Positions 52,956 to 60,128 of a stretch of 64,000 bases of DNA are shown here, piece after piece. The translations under genes and the position numbers were made by a program. Within the stretch, counting starts at the first letter, position 1. Each line of letters starts with the position of its first letter. The notes under the pieces were generated by a model, which was not told where the DNA came from, did no database searches, and saw only the letters and a list, made by a program, of their open reading frames with translations. Source of the DNA: Microvirga sp. TS319 (GTDB lineage: Bacteria > Pseudomonadota > Alphaproteobacteria > Rhizobiales > Beijerinckiaceae); assembly GCF_041276405.1 (NCBI RefSeq), contig NZ_JBGGGT010000002.1, positions 3,573,001 through 3,637,000 of the forward strand, read 5' to 3'.

Positions 52956-53120
52956 ATGTCGCACGGTCACCACCACAATCATCACCATTCTCACGCGCCC
53001 CGGGCCGTCGCCGCGGCTCCGACCTTCTCGTTGCTGCGGCTCTCGATCTGGCAGCGGCTGGTGGGTGCTGCCGCAGCCTTGGCGGTCTTGTGGCTGCTGG
53101 TCCTCCAGGTGACCATGTAG
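52956..53120 (+). CDS. 54-residue histidine-rich single-helix membrane protein
   Basis: The product begins MSHGHHHNHHHSHAPR, with eight His in the first 12 residues, then a spacer and one membrane helix (LVGAAAALAVLWLLVLQVTM) to the end. It looks like a metal-binding tail anchored in the inner membrane. The TAG stop overlaps the GGAG site of znuC, so translation is probably coupled. An ATG at 52944 would add four residues. It is the first gene of the znu operon. I do not know a named family; a role in handling zinc for the transporter is inference. Confidence 0.72.
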   Translation: MSHGHHHNHHHSHAPRAVAAAPTFSLLRLSIWQRLVGAAAALAVLWLLVLQVTM

Positions 53121-53131
53121 GAGCCATGGCC

Positions 53132-53875
53132 ATGCCCTCCACCGCCATCCGCTTCGAGGAAGTGACCCTGGGCTACGGCCGCAGACCCGCCGTGCATCAC
53201 CTCGACGGGGAGATCCCCTCCGGGAGCCTGATGGCCGTGGTCGGCCCCAACGGGGCAGGCAAATCGACCCTGCTCAAGGGGGTCGTCGGCACTCTGAAGC
53301 CGCTCGAGGGCCAGATCCGCCTCGGCGGCTCCTCCGCCGGGATCGCCTATCTGCCGCAGGCGGCCGAGATCGACCGCTCCTTCCCGCTCTCCGTCTACGA
53401 TCTGGTGGCCATGGGGCTATGGTCCCGGTCGGGGCTCTTCGGAGGCGTTTCGGCCAAGGACCGCACGGCCATCGAGGCCGCGCTGGCGTCCGTAGGCCTC
53501 ATCGGCTTCGAGCGCCGCCCCATCTCGACCCTCTCCGGCGGCCAGATGCAGCGCGCCCTCTTCGCACGCCTGCTTCTGCAGGATGCGCCGGTGATCCTGC
53601 TCGACGAGCCGTTTACCGCCATCGACGCCAAGACCACGGCCGATCTGCTCGATCTCGTGCGCCGCTGGCACGACGAAGCGCGCACCGTGGTTGCGGTGCT
53701 GCACGATCTCGACATGGTCCGGCGCGTCTTTCCGAAAACGCTGCTCATCGCCCGCGAGCCCGTCGCGTGGGGGGAGACCCCCGACGTGCTGAGCGCGGAC
53801 AATCTCCTCAAGGCCCGCCGCATGGTCGAGGCATACGATCCGCATGCGGATATATGCCAGCGCGGCGCAGCATAG
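53132..53875 (+). CDS. znuC: Zinc ABC transporter ATP-binding protein
   Basis: The 247-residue product is an ABC ATPase with Walker A GPNGAGKSTLLKG (about residue 38), Q-loop YLPQAAEID, signature LSGGQMQRALFARLLL, Walker B VILLDEPFTAID and the H-loop His in VLHDLDMVRR. It energises metal uptake by the ZnuB permease. I chose ATG 53132, eight bases after GGAG; ATG 53126 is too close to that site. A metal-type ABC of the Mn/Zn family is certain; zinc is inferred from the His-rich ZnuA loop and the COG0523 gene downstream. Confidence 0.92.
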   Translation: MPSTAIRFEEVTLGYGRRPAVHHLDGEIPSGSLMAVVGPNGAGKSTLLKGVVGTLKPLEGQIRLGGSSAGIAYLPQAAEIDRSFPLSVYDLVAMGLWSRSGLFGGVSAKDRTAIEAALASVGLIGFERRPISTLSGGQMQRALFARLLLQDAPVILLDEPFTAIDAKTTADLLDLVRRWHDEARTVVAVLHDLDMVRRVFPKTLLIAREPVAWGETPDVLSADNLLKARRMVEAYDPHADICQRGAA

Positions 53876-53886
53876 AGAACCCAGCC

Positions 53887-54753
53887 GTGCTCACCTTCGC
53901 TTTCACTCCCTTTTCCGAATTCGAGTTCATGCAGCGCGCGCTCGTTGGCGTGATCGCCATCGCGCTCGGCGGCGGCCCGATCGGCGTGTTCCTGATGCTG
54001 CGCCGCATGAGCCTGACGGGCGATGCCATGGCGCATGCCATCCTGCCCGGCGCGGCGGTCGGCTATCTTCTCGCCGGCCTGTCACTCCCCGCCATGACCA
54101 TCGGCGGATTGGCGGCAGGCGTCATCGTCGCCGTGGCGGCGGGCCTCGTCTCGCGCCTGACGTCGCTGAAGGAGGACGCCTCCCTCGCAGCCTTCTATCT
54201 GCTGTCGCTGGCGCTCGGCGTCACCATCGTGTCGCTCAGGGGATCGAACGTCGATCTCCTTCACGTGCTCTTCGGCACGGTGCTGGCGCTCGACGACAAC
54301 ACCCTGCTGCTGCTGGCCTCCATCTCGACCCTGACGGTGCTGGCTCTCGCCGTGCTGTATCGCCCGCTTGTGCTCGAATGCGTGGACCCGGTCTTCCTGC
54401 GCTCGGTCAGCCGCGCCGGAACGCCCACGCATCTCATCTTTCTCGGTCTCGTGGTGATGAACCTCGTCGGCGGCTTTCACGCGCTCGGCACCCTGCTTGC
54501 CGTCGGCATGATGATGCTGCCTGCCGCGGCCGCCCGCTTCTGGACCAACGACATCACCCTGATGATGATCGTGTCCATCCTGGTCGGCATCGCATCGGGG
54601 ATCGCAGGTCTTCTGCTCTCCTTCCATGCGGAGCTGCCTGCGGGACCTGCGATCATTCTCTCGGCCGGCGCCATCTACGTGGCCTCCCTGCTCCTGGGGC
54701 GGGAGGGCGGCGTGCTCTGGCTCGCCTGGCCGGGCAAGCACCTGGAAGCCTGA
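53887..54753 (+). CDS. znuB: Zinc ABC transporter permease
   Basis: The 288-residue product is an ABC-3 family permease with about eight to nine membrane helices. The start GTG 53887 gives LTFAFTPFSEFEFMQRALVG, the usual opening in rhizobial ZnuB; ATG 53929 is an internal alternative. Family blocks include RRMSLTGDAMAHAILPGAAVGYLL and the HALGTLLAVGMMMLPAAAARF region. It forms the inner-membrane channel with ZnuC and receives metal from ZnuA. It lies 11 bases after znuC and 31 bases before znuA. Confidence 0.92.
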   Translation: MLTFAFTPFSEFEFMQRALVGVIAIALGGGPIGVFLMLRRMSLTGDAMAHAILPGAAVGYLLAGLSLPAMTIGGLAAGVIVAVAAGLVSRLTSLKEDASLAAFYLLSLALGVTIVSLRGSNVDLLHVLFGTVLALDDNTLLLLASISTLTVLALAVLYRPLVLECVDPVFLRSVSRAGTPTHLIFLGLVVMNLVGGFHALGTLLAVGMMMLPAAAARFWTNDITLMMIVSILVGIASGIAGLLLSFHAELPAGPAIILSAGAIYVASLLLGREGGVLWLAWPGKHLEA

Positions 54754-54784
54754 AACCTCCTGAACCCGACGGAAGGATATCGTC

Positions 54785-55729
54785 ATGCCGACGAGAAGAA
54801 CCGCCCTGTCCCTGCTCGCGGGATCGCTCGCCTGGTTGGGCTGCGCCTCCCTGCCCGCCGTCGCGCAGCCAGCCCAGCCTCTCAAGGTCGTGGCGACCTT
54901 CTCGATCCTCGGCGATCTCGTGCGCAATGTGGGGGGCGCGAGGGTCGACGTGACGACCTTCGTGGGCCCGAACGGAGACGCCCATGTCTACTCGCCCACG
55001 CCCGCCGACGGACGGCGCCTGACGGAGGCCCGGATCGTCTTCACGAACGGCCTCAAATTCGAGGGCTGGATCGACCGCCTCGTCAAGTCCTCCGGCACGA
55101 AGGCCGCGCGGGTCGAAGCATCGAAGGGCGCGAAGCTCCTGGAGGGAGAGGACGATCACGGCCACGATCATGGCCACGACAGCGACCATGGTCATGGCCA
55201 TGGCGTCGATCCCCATGCCTGGCAGAATATCGGCAACGCGAAGGTCTACGTGGCCAATATCCGCGACGCCCTGATCGCGGCGGACCCTGACGGCAAGTCC
55301 GATTACGAGACCAATGCCGCGGCCTATCTGGCCAGGCTCGACGCCCTGGAGACGCAGGTGAAGGAGCTGGTCGCGCAAATCCCGGCCGAACGGCGCAAGA
55401 TCATCACGTCTCACGACGCCTTCCGCTATTTCGGAGATGCCTATGGGATCGTCTTCGTCGCTCCGCAGGGCGTATCGACGGACGCGGAAGCCTCCGCAAA
55501 GGACGTGGCCCGGATCATCCAGCAGATCAAGCGCGAGACAATTTCCGCCATCTTCGTGGAGAACGTCTCCGACGCCCGCCTGATGGAAAGGATCGCCGCG
55601 GAAACCGGGGCGAAGATCGGCGAGCGGGTCTATTCCGACGCCCTTTCCGAGCCAAGCGGTCCCGCCGGCACTTACATTGACATGATGAGACACAATATAA
55701 GAGCCTTCAGCGCGGCCCTGTCGAGCTGA
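54785..55729 (+). CDS. znuA: Zinc ABC transporter substrate-binding protein
   Basis: The 314-residue product has a signal peptide (LSLLAGSLAWLGCASLPAVA), then a cluster A-I metal-binding lobe (VVATFSILGDLVRNVGG), a His/Asp-rich loop (DDHGHDHGHDSDHGHGHG, about residues 121-138) typical of zinc-binding ZnuA, and ligands His in NGDAHVYSPTP, DPHAWQN and SHDAFRYFG. It delivers Zn2+ to ZnuBC in the periplasm. Unlike in gammaproteobacteria, where znuA is divergent, it is the fourth gene of the same operon here. Confidence 0.93.
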   Translation: MPTRRTALSLLAGSLAWLGCASLPAVAQPAQPLKVVATFSILGDLVRNVGGARVDVTTFVGPNGDAHVYSPTPADGRRLTEARIVFTNGLKFEGWIDRLVKSSGTKAARVEASKGAKLLEGEDDHGHDHGHDSDHGHGHGVDPHAWQNIGNAKVYVANIRDALIAADPDGKSDYETNAAAYLARLDALETQVKELVAQIPAERRKIITSHDAFRYFGDAYGIVFVAPQGVSTDAEASAKDVARIIQQIKRETISAIFVENVSDARLMERIAAETGAKIGERVYSDALSEPSGPAGTYIDMMRHNIRAFSAALSS

Positions 55730-55788
55730 ACCCCGCTGCCCCTGCCCGTTCAGAGACAGCCCTCCATTGAGCTTCCTGGAACCATCCG

Positions 55789-56751
55789 ATGACCGACAAG
55801 ATCCCCGTTACCGTCCTCACAGGCTATCTCGGCGCCGGTAAGACCACCCTCCTCAACCGCATCCTCACCGAGCCCCACGGCAAGAAATATGCCGTTATCG
55901 TCAATGAGTTCGGTGAGATCGGCATCGACAATGAGCTCGTCGTCGGCGCCGACGAAGAAGTGTTCGAAATGAACAACGGATGCATCTGCTGCACCGTGCG
56001 CGGAGACCTGATCCGCATTCTCGACGGCCTGATGAAGCGAAAGGGCAAGTTCGACGCCATCATCGTCGAGACCACCGGCCTCGCCGACCCGGCCCCCGTC
56101 GCCCAGACCTTCTTCATGGATCAGGACGTGTCCGATGCGGCCCGTCTCGACGCAGTGGTGACGGTGGCCGACGCCAAGTGGTTGTCCGACCGCCTGAAGG
56201 ACGCGCCCGAGGCCAAGAACCAGATCGCCTTCGCCGACGTGATCATCCTCAACAAGATCGATCTCGTGACGCCTGAGCAGCTCGACGAGGTCGAGGCGCG
56301 CATCCGCGCCATCAATCCCTACGCCAAGGTCCACCGCACGCAGAACTGCGCCCTTCCGATCTCGGACGTGCTCGACCGCAAGGCCTTCGATCTCGACCGC
56401 ATCATCGAGATCGAGCCCGACTTCCTGGAGGAGGGCCACCATCATCATCACGACGAAGAGATGCAGTCCGTCTCCGCGTCGATCGACGGCGAGGTGAACC
56501 CCGAGAAGTTCATGCCCTGGATCTCGAACCTGACCCAGGTCGAGGGCCCGAACATTCTGCGCTGCAAGGGGATCGTGGCCTTTCCGGACGAGCCGAAGCG
56601 CTTCGTCTTTCAGGGCGTGCACATGATCCTCGACGGCGACGTGCAGGGCGAGTGGAAGCCCGGCCAGAAGCGCACCTCCAAGGTGGTCTTCATCGGACGG
56701 GACTTGAACGAAAAGGCGATTCGCGAGGGATTCCTGGCCTGCGCGGCCTAG
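55789..56751 (+). CDS. COG0523 (CobW/YjiA/ZigA) family GTPase, likely zinc metallochaperone
   Basis: The 320-residue product is a G3E GTPase with Walker [19 protein letters not shown], the metal-binding [13 protein letters not shown] (CxCC), Walker B-like [13 protein letters not shown] specificity motif and a His-rich linker ([11 protein letters not shown], about residue 220), then a CobW C-terminal domain. Members in zinc loci hand zinc to proteins during scarcity. It follows znuA by 59 bases, so zinc rather than cobalamin is the likely context. The TAG stop is also the edge of a palindromic repeat. Confidence 0.93.
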   Translation: MTDKIPVTVLTGYLGAGKTTLLNRILTEPHGKKYAVIVNEFGEIGIDNELVVGADEEVFEMNNGCICCTVRGDLIRILDGLMKRKGKFDAIIVETTGLADPAPVAQTFFMDQDVSDAARLDAVVTVADAKWLSDRLKDAPEAKNQIAFADVIILNKIDLVTPEQLDEVEARIRAINPYAKVHRTQNCALPISDVLDRKAFDLDRIIEIEPDFLEEGHHHHHDEEMQSVSASIDGEVNPEKFMPWISNLTQVEGPNILRCKGIVAFPDEPKRFVFQGVHMILDGDVQGEWKPGQKRTSKVVFIGRDLNEKAIREGFLACAA

Positions 56752-56857
56752 AGCATCGGACCCAAAGGTGGATTTGCACTTTTGGGATTGAATCCGATGC
56801 TCCCTCCTAGAGGAGCGCATCGTTCGAGCGGCTCCGAAGGGCCGCACGATGCGCTAA
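56749..56857. repeat. Intergenic palindromic mosaic repeat, locus K
   Basis: CTAGAGCATCGGACCCAAAG to its complement ending CCGATGCTC forms one module, and GCGCATCGTTCGAGCGGCTC to ACGATGCGCTAA the second. The left edge contains the stop codon of the COG0523 gene. Confidence 0.82.
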
Positions 56858-56905
56858 GGCCTCCGTCCGGGAGCAGGACTCCTGCTCCCGACAAACGGCA
56901 GCTCC

Positions 56906-57166
56906 TCAGGAGGCAAAGCCGGCCTTCACCAGACAATCATGGACATAGGCCCTGCGGGTCGCCTTCACCTGCTGCTGCCATTCGGTGGAAACGTTTCTGC
57001 CCTGCCGGTAGATGAGCCTGGCATCCCTCTCGCAGGCGGCCTTGTGCGTGGCCCGCTGATTTACGGCGACGCCTTCTTGAGACGGGAACCCGCTCATGGT
57101 CTGTGCGGAAGCCCCCATCGAACCGAGCGCCGTCATGACGAAAGCAATGATGCCCGAGATCCTCAT
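56906..57166 (-). CDS. Small exported protein of unknown function, 86 aa
   Basis: The 86-residue product has a signal peptide (RISGIIAFVMTALGSMGASA) with cleavage after ASAQ-like sequence and a mature part of about 64 residues containing two cysteines (KAACERDA and VHDCLVKAG) that could pair, resembling PsiF-like or other small periplasmic helical proteins. A TTGGGAGC ribosome site lies six bases upstream of the ATG. It is divergent from the WD40 gene. No function can be assigned; longer upstream starts are excluded by the clear ribosome site. Confidence 0.75.
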   Translation of the reverse strand: MRISGIIAFVMTALGSMGASAQTMSGFPSQEGVAVNQRATHKAACERDARLIYRQGRNVSTEWQQQVKATRRAYVHDCLVKAGFAS

Positions 57167-57358
57167 GCCGCAGCTCCCAAATATCAAAATCCCCAAAAGA
57201 CCTATGATGGGATCGCCCTGGCATCGCGGCCATGGCCCAGAAGGCTTAACCCCGATGTCCGATGGAAGCCCGACCGCCGATGATCTCGGCCTGAACCTCG
57301 CCTTGCCTGTCCACCCCGCAAGCATGCTATGGGAAACCCACCTGAAGGGGATCGCCTG

Positions 57359-58363
57359 ATGAGTAATGGTACTGCTCCGTCCTTGACACAAAGCGTCGCG
57401 ACCGTGGCGGCGGACGCCCACGTCACCGCCCTCGGCTGGCTCAAGGGCACTGCCGCCTTCGGCCTCGGAGACGGCGGCGTCCTGCTGGTCAAGGATGGCG
57501 AGACCCACCGCGTGGCCGCCCATCCCGACGCGGGCGTCCTCGTCGGCGCAAGCGACGGCGAGCGATTCGTGACCGGCGGGGACGATGGCCGCGTGGCCGT
57601 CACCGGACCCGACGGTGCCACCGCGACTTTGGCGGAGGCCAAGGGGGCCTGGATCGACTCGCTGGCCCTCAACGCCAATGGTGCCTTCGCCTATGCGGTG
57701 GGCAAGCGCGTGTTCGTCCGCGACGAGAAAGGCCGCGAGAAGACGCTGGAGGTCCCCTCCACCGCGCGAGGCCTGGCCTTCGCGCCCAAGGGCTATCGCC
57801 TCGCGATCGCGCATTACAACGGCGCGACCCTGTGGTTCCCGAATGTGGAGGCGAAGCCCGAGCCGCTCGACTGGAAGGGCTCGCATCTCGACGTGACCTG
57901 GTCGCCCGATGCCCGGTTCGTGGTGACCTCGATGCAGGAGAATGCGCTCCACGGCTGGCGTCTCATTCCCGATAAGGGCCACATGCGCATGAGCGGCTAT
58001 CCGTCGAAGACCCGCTCGCTCTCCTGGTCGCATGACGGCAAGTGGCTCGCCACCTCGGGTGCTGAAGCCGCCATCGTCTGGCCTTTCGAATCCAAGGAAG
58101 GCCCCATGGGCAAGGCGCCCCGCGAATGCGGCGTGCGGCCCGCGAAAGTCAGCCGCGTGGCGTTCCATCCCAATTCCCTTGTGCTGGCCGTGGGCTACGA
58201 GGACGGCTGTATCCTGCTCATTCGCCTGAACGATGCCTCCGAGCTTCTCGTGCGCGCCGCGGTGCAGGGCAGCGGAGTCACGGCCATGGCCTGGGACAAG
58301 GCCGGCCGGCGCCTCGCCTTCGGCTGCGAGGACGGTCAGGGCGGTATCATGACCCTGCCATGA
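57359..58363 (+). CDS. WD40-repeat protein
   Basis: The 334-residue product consists of repeating beta-blade units, probably a seven-bladed propeller: examples are VTALGWLKGTAAFGLGDGGV, ARGLAFAPKGYRLAIAHYNG, LDVTWSPDARFVVTSMQENA, TRSLSWSHDGKWLATSGAEA and VSRVAFHPNSLVLAVGYEDG. No signal peptide is present, so it is cytosolic. It follows the zinc operon and COG0523 gene by about 600 bases and overlaps the next gene by four bases. WD40 proteins are scaffolds; a link to zinc handling is context inference only. GAAGGGG precedes ATG 57359. Confidence 0.85.
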   Translation: MSNGTAPSLTQSVATVAADAHVTALGWLKGTAAFGLGDGGVLLVKDGETHRVAAHPDAGVLVGASDGERFVTGGDDGRVAVTGPDGATATLAEAKGAWIDSLALNANGAFAYAVGKRVFVRDEKGREKTLEVPSTARGLAFAPKGYRLAIAHYNGATLWFPNVEAKPEPLDWKGSHLDVTWSPDARFVVTSMQENALHGWRLIPDKGHMRMSGYPSKTRSLSWSHDGKWLATSGAEAAIVWPFESKEGPMGKAPRECGVRPAKVSRVAFHPNSLVLAVGYEDGCILLIRLNDASELLVRAAVQGSGVTAMAWDKAGRRLAFGCEDGQGGIMTLP

Positions 58364-58644
58364 GATCGCCCGTGGCGCTGTTCGGGGCATTCCTGAGAGG
58401 CACCTTCGGCCTTCCGAAAACCGACCGGGAGGCGATCGAGCGCGTGAAGGAGATAGCCCGCACGGTCCTTCGGGCCTCTCCCGAAACGGCCTTCGCCGTC
58501 AACGAGATCGCCTGCACCGACCCGGGCTGCCCCGGGATCGAGACGGTGATCCTGGTAATGGAACCAGGACAGAAGACCCGGGCCGTGAAGGTGCAAAAAC
58601 CCCTCGATGAAGTGACGGAACAAGATATCCTCGCGGCGATTTGA
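58360..58644 (+). CDS. Conserved small hypothetical protein, 94 aa
   Basis: The 94-residue product has two recognisable blocks, FAVNEIACTDPGCPGIETVI with two cysteines four residues apart and a C-terminal VKVQKPLDEVTEQDILAAI. Similar small proteins occur in other rhizobial genomes to my recollection, without assigned function. No signal peptide or membrane helix is visible. The start overlaps the WD40 gene stop (ATGA), which implies coupled expression and perhaps interaction with the WD40 protein. Confidence 0.8.
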   Translation: MRSPVALFGAFLRGTFGLPKTDREAIERVKEIARTVLRASPETAFAVNEIACTDPGCPGIETVILVMEPGQKTRAVKVQKPLDEVTEQDILAAI

Positions 58645-58662
58645 TCCTCCGGGAGGTCACGC

Positions 58663-59184
58663 TTGTCACGGATCGTTCGCATCATCGCCTTCGGCCTCGG
58701 GATCCTCGGAGGTGTCACGGCTTCGCAGCTGCCGGAATATTCCCAGCAGTACCGCCAGCGCCTCGGCGGCGCGATCGACGAACTCAACCGGGTGATTGCG
58801 CAATTCGATGCCGGGGCGGCCGCGAACGGCGAAACCCAGGAAAGCGCCATCGCGCGGCTGCGCTCCAATCCGGACGATTTCGTGAGCCGCCAGGGCGTCG
58901 CGATGGAAGGCAACGTGGATCGCCTCCGCCGACTGCAAGGCCATCGCGAAGTCATGATGCAGGCGGGGCCCTTCGCGCGCATTGCATTCATGGTGCGCGA
59001 CGGCGACCGGGACGTGATGGAGGCCGCCTATCGCGACTTCGAGCCCGCCATGCCGGTGACGGAAGAAGGCCTTCTCGCCACGGCGGCTGGCTTCATCGCC
59101 GTCTGGGGCAGCCTTCTGCTGCTGGCGGGTTTCGTGCGCAGCCTGCGGCGGCGCTCCCGTGCGCGATCCACCGCCCGGGCCTAA
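58663..59184 (+). CDS. DUF2937 membrane protein
   Basis: The 173-residue product has an N-terminal hydrophobic segment (IVRIIAFGLGILGGVTASQL), a middle helical region (about 25-130) and a C-terminal membrane helix (LLATAAGFIAVWGSLLLLAG), matching the DUF2937 family in order and length. Function is unknown. It starts with TTG at 58663, supported by GGGAGG six bases upstream. It is the third gene of the WD40 group, 18 bases after the 94-residue gene, and is followed by a large repeat block. Confidence 0.85.
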   Translation: MSRIVRIIAFGLGILGGVTASQLPEYSQQYRQRLGGAIDELNRVIAQFDAGAAANGETQESAIARLRSNPDDFVSRQGVAMEGNVDRLRRLQGHREVMMQAGPFARIAFMVRDGDRDVMEAAYRDFEPAMPVTEEGLLATAAGFIAVWGSLLLLAGFVRSLRRRSRARSTARA

Positions 59185-59189
59185 AGGAG

Positions 59190-59558
59190 AGGACGTGGGT
59201 TCGAACCCACATCCGATGCTGTCAGTCTATGGTCTCGAACATCTCTTCACGCAAAACCGGTTCCCACTTCCCGCGTTCGATGCGATCCTCTGGGAGGGAG
59301 CATCGGGTTCAACCCCCAAGAGGGCAAATCGACTTTAGGGTCCGAGGCTCTAGAGCAAATTGCATTCTAACGGGATCAGAATGCTTGCTCTTTCTCTTTG
59401 GCGAAGCATCGTTTTTCGCGAAGAACCGGTTCCCACTTCTTCGCACGATGCTCTAGAGCCTTTTCCATGAACTTCGGTTCACGGAAAAGGCATTTGTTGT
59501 TTGAGAAAGACGCCTTTTCTTCGCAAAACCGGCATCCACTTTTGCGGAAAAGGCTCTA
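59190..59558. repeat. Intergenic palindromic mosaic repeat, locus L, with covarying arms
   Basis: The largest block fills the 371 bases between two convergent genes. Besides ordinary modules (GAACATCTCTTCACGC...GTTCGATGC; GAGCATCGGG...CGAGGCTCTAG; GAAGCATCGTTTTTCGCG...ACGATGCTCTAG), it holds two modules with changed but still complementary arms: GAGCAA/TTGCTC with GCATTCT/AGAATGC (59351-59394) and AGAGCCTTTTCC/GGAAAAGGCTCT (59454-59558). I see no gene in this stretch. Confidence 0.82.
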
Positions 59559-59894
59559 GGCTCCGCGTTCCGGCTTGCCTGCCAGCACCACGTAGAACCC
59601 CAATCCATCATTGGCCGGCAGGGTCTGCAGACGTTCGATCCAGCCGCGTTTCTTGGCCTCCAGCAGGACCTTGCCGATGGGCTGGAACAGCGTTTCTCCA
59701 CCACCCTCTGGCGGCGGGTCGAGGCGCACGGCGACGGACTTCGCCTGTGCGAAGCGGCTGCGCTCCAGCATGTCCCGGAGCGAGGCGGAGGCCTTCTCAC
59801 GGGATGCGCCGCGCAGATCGAGAACGGCCTCGGCATCGACGATGCCCAGGCCCCCGCGCAGCTTGTTGGCGTAGAATTCCTCGAAATGAGGCAT
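59556..59894 (-). CDS. Hypothetical protein, possibly Smr-like
   Basis: The 112-residue product has no signal peptide. It opens MPHFEEFYANKLRGGLGIV and contains AVLDLRGASREKASASLRD and LGFYVVLAGKPERG. The LDLRG helix-strand order and the closing strand resemble the small MutS-related (Smr) fold, but key Smr motifs such as HGxGxG are absent, so this is weak. A GGAGAG site precedes ATG 59894. Its TAG stop lies in the edge of a repeat block, and another repeat lies upstream. Confidence 0.65.
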   Translation of the reverse strand: MPHFEEFYANKLRGGLGIVDAEAVLDLRGASREKASASLRDMLERSRFAQAKSVAVRLDPPPEGGGETLFQPIGKVLLEAKKRGWIERLQTLPANDGLGFYVVLAGKPERGA

Positions 59895-59951
59895 GGCGAT
59901 CTCTCCACCCTGCGTCATGGCCGGCACGAATCCGGCCATGACGCCTATGGC

Positions 59952-60128
59952 TTAGCGCATCGTGCGGAAAAGAGGACCCGGTTTCCCGCAAGAACGATGC
60001 GCTCCTCTAGAAGGGAGCATCGGATTCAATCCCAAAAGTGCAAATCCACTTTTGGGTCCGATGCTCTAGAAGGGAGCATCGGATGGAATCCCAAAAGTGC
60101 AAATCCACTTTTGGGTCCGATGTTCTAG
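59952..60128. repeat. Intergenic palindromic mosaic repeat, locus M, with tandem 55-bp copies
   Basis: A GCGCATCGTGCGGAAAAGAG module is followed by two nearly identical 55-base palindromic units (60015-60069 and 60074-60128), each GAGCATCGGAT...CCCAAAAGTGCAAATCCAC...GGGTCCGATG(C/T)TCTAG. They differ at about four positions. The right edge contains the stop codon of the homospermidine synthase gene. Confidence 0.87.

Noticed and set aside
57167..58390. N-terminal extension of the small exported protein at 56906
   Set aside because: It would be antisense to the WD40 gene; a clear ribosome site and signal peptide begin at 57166.
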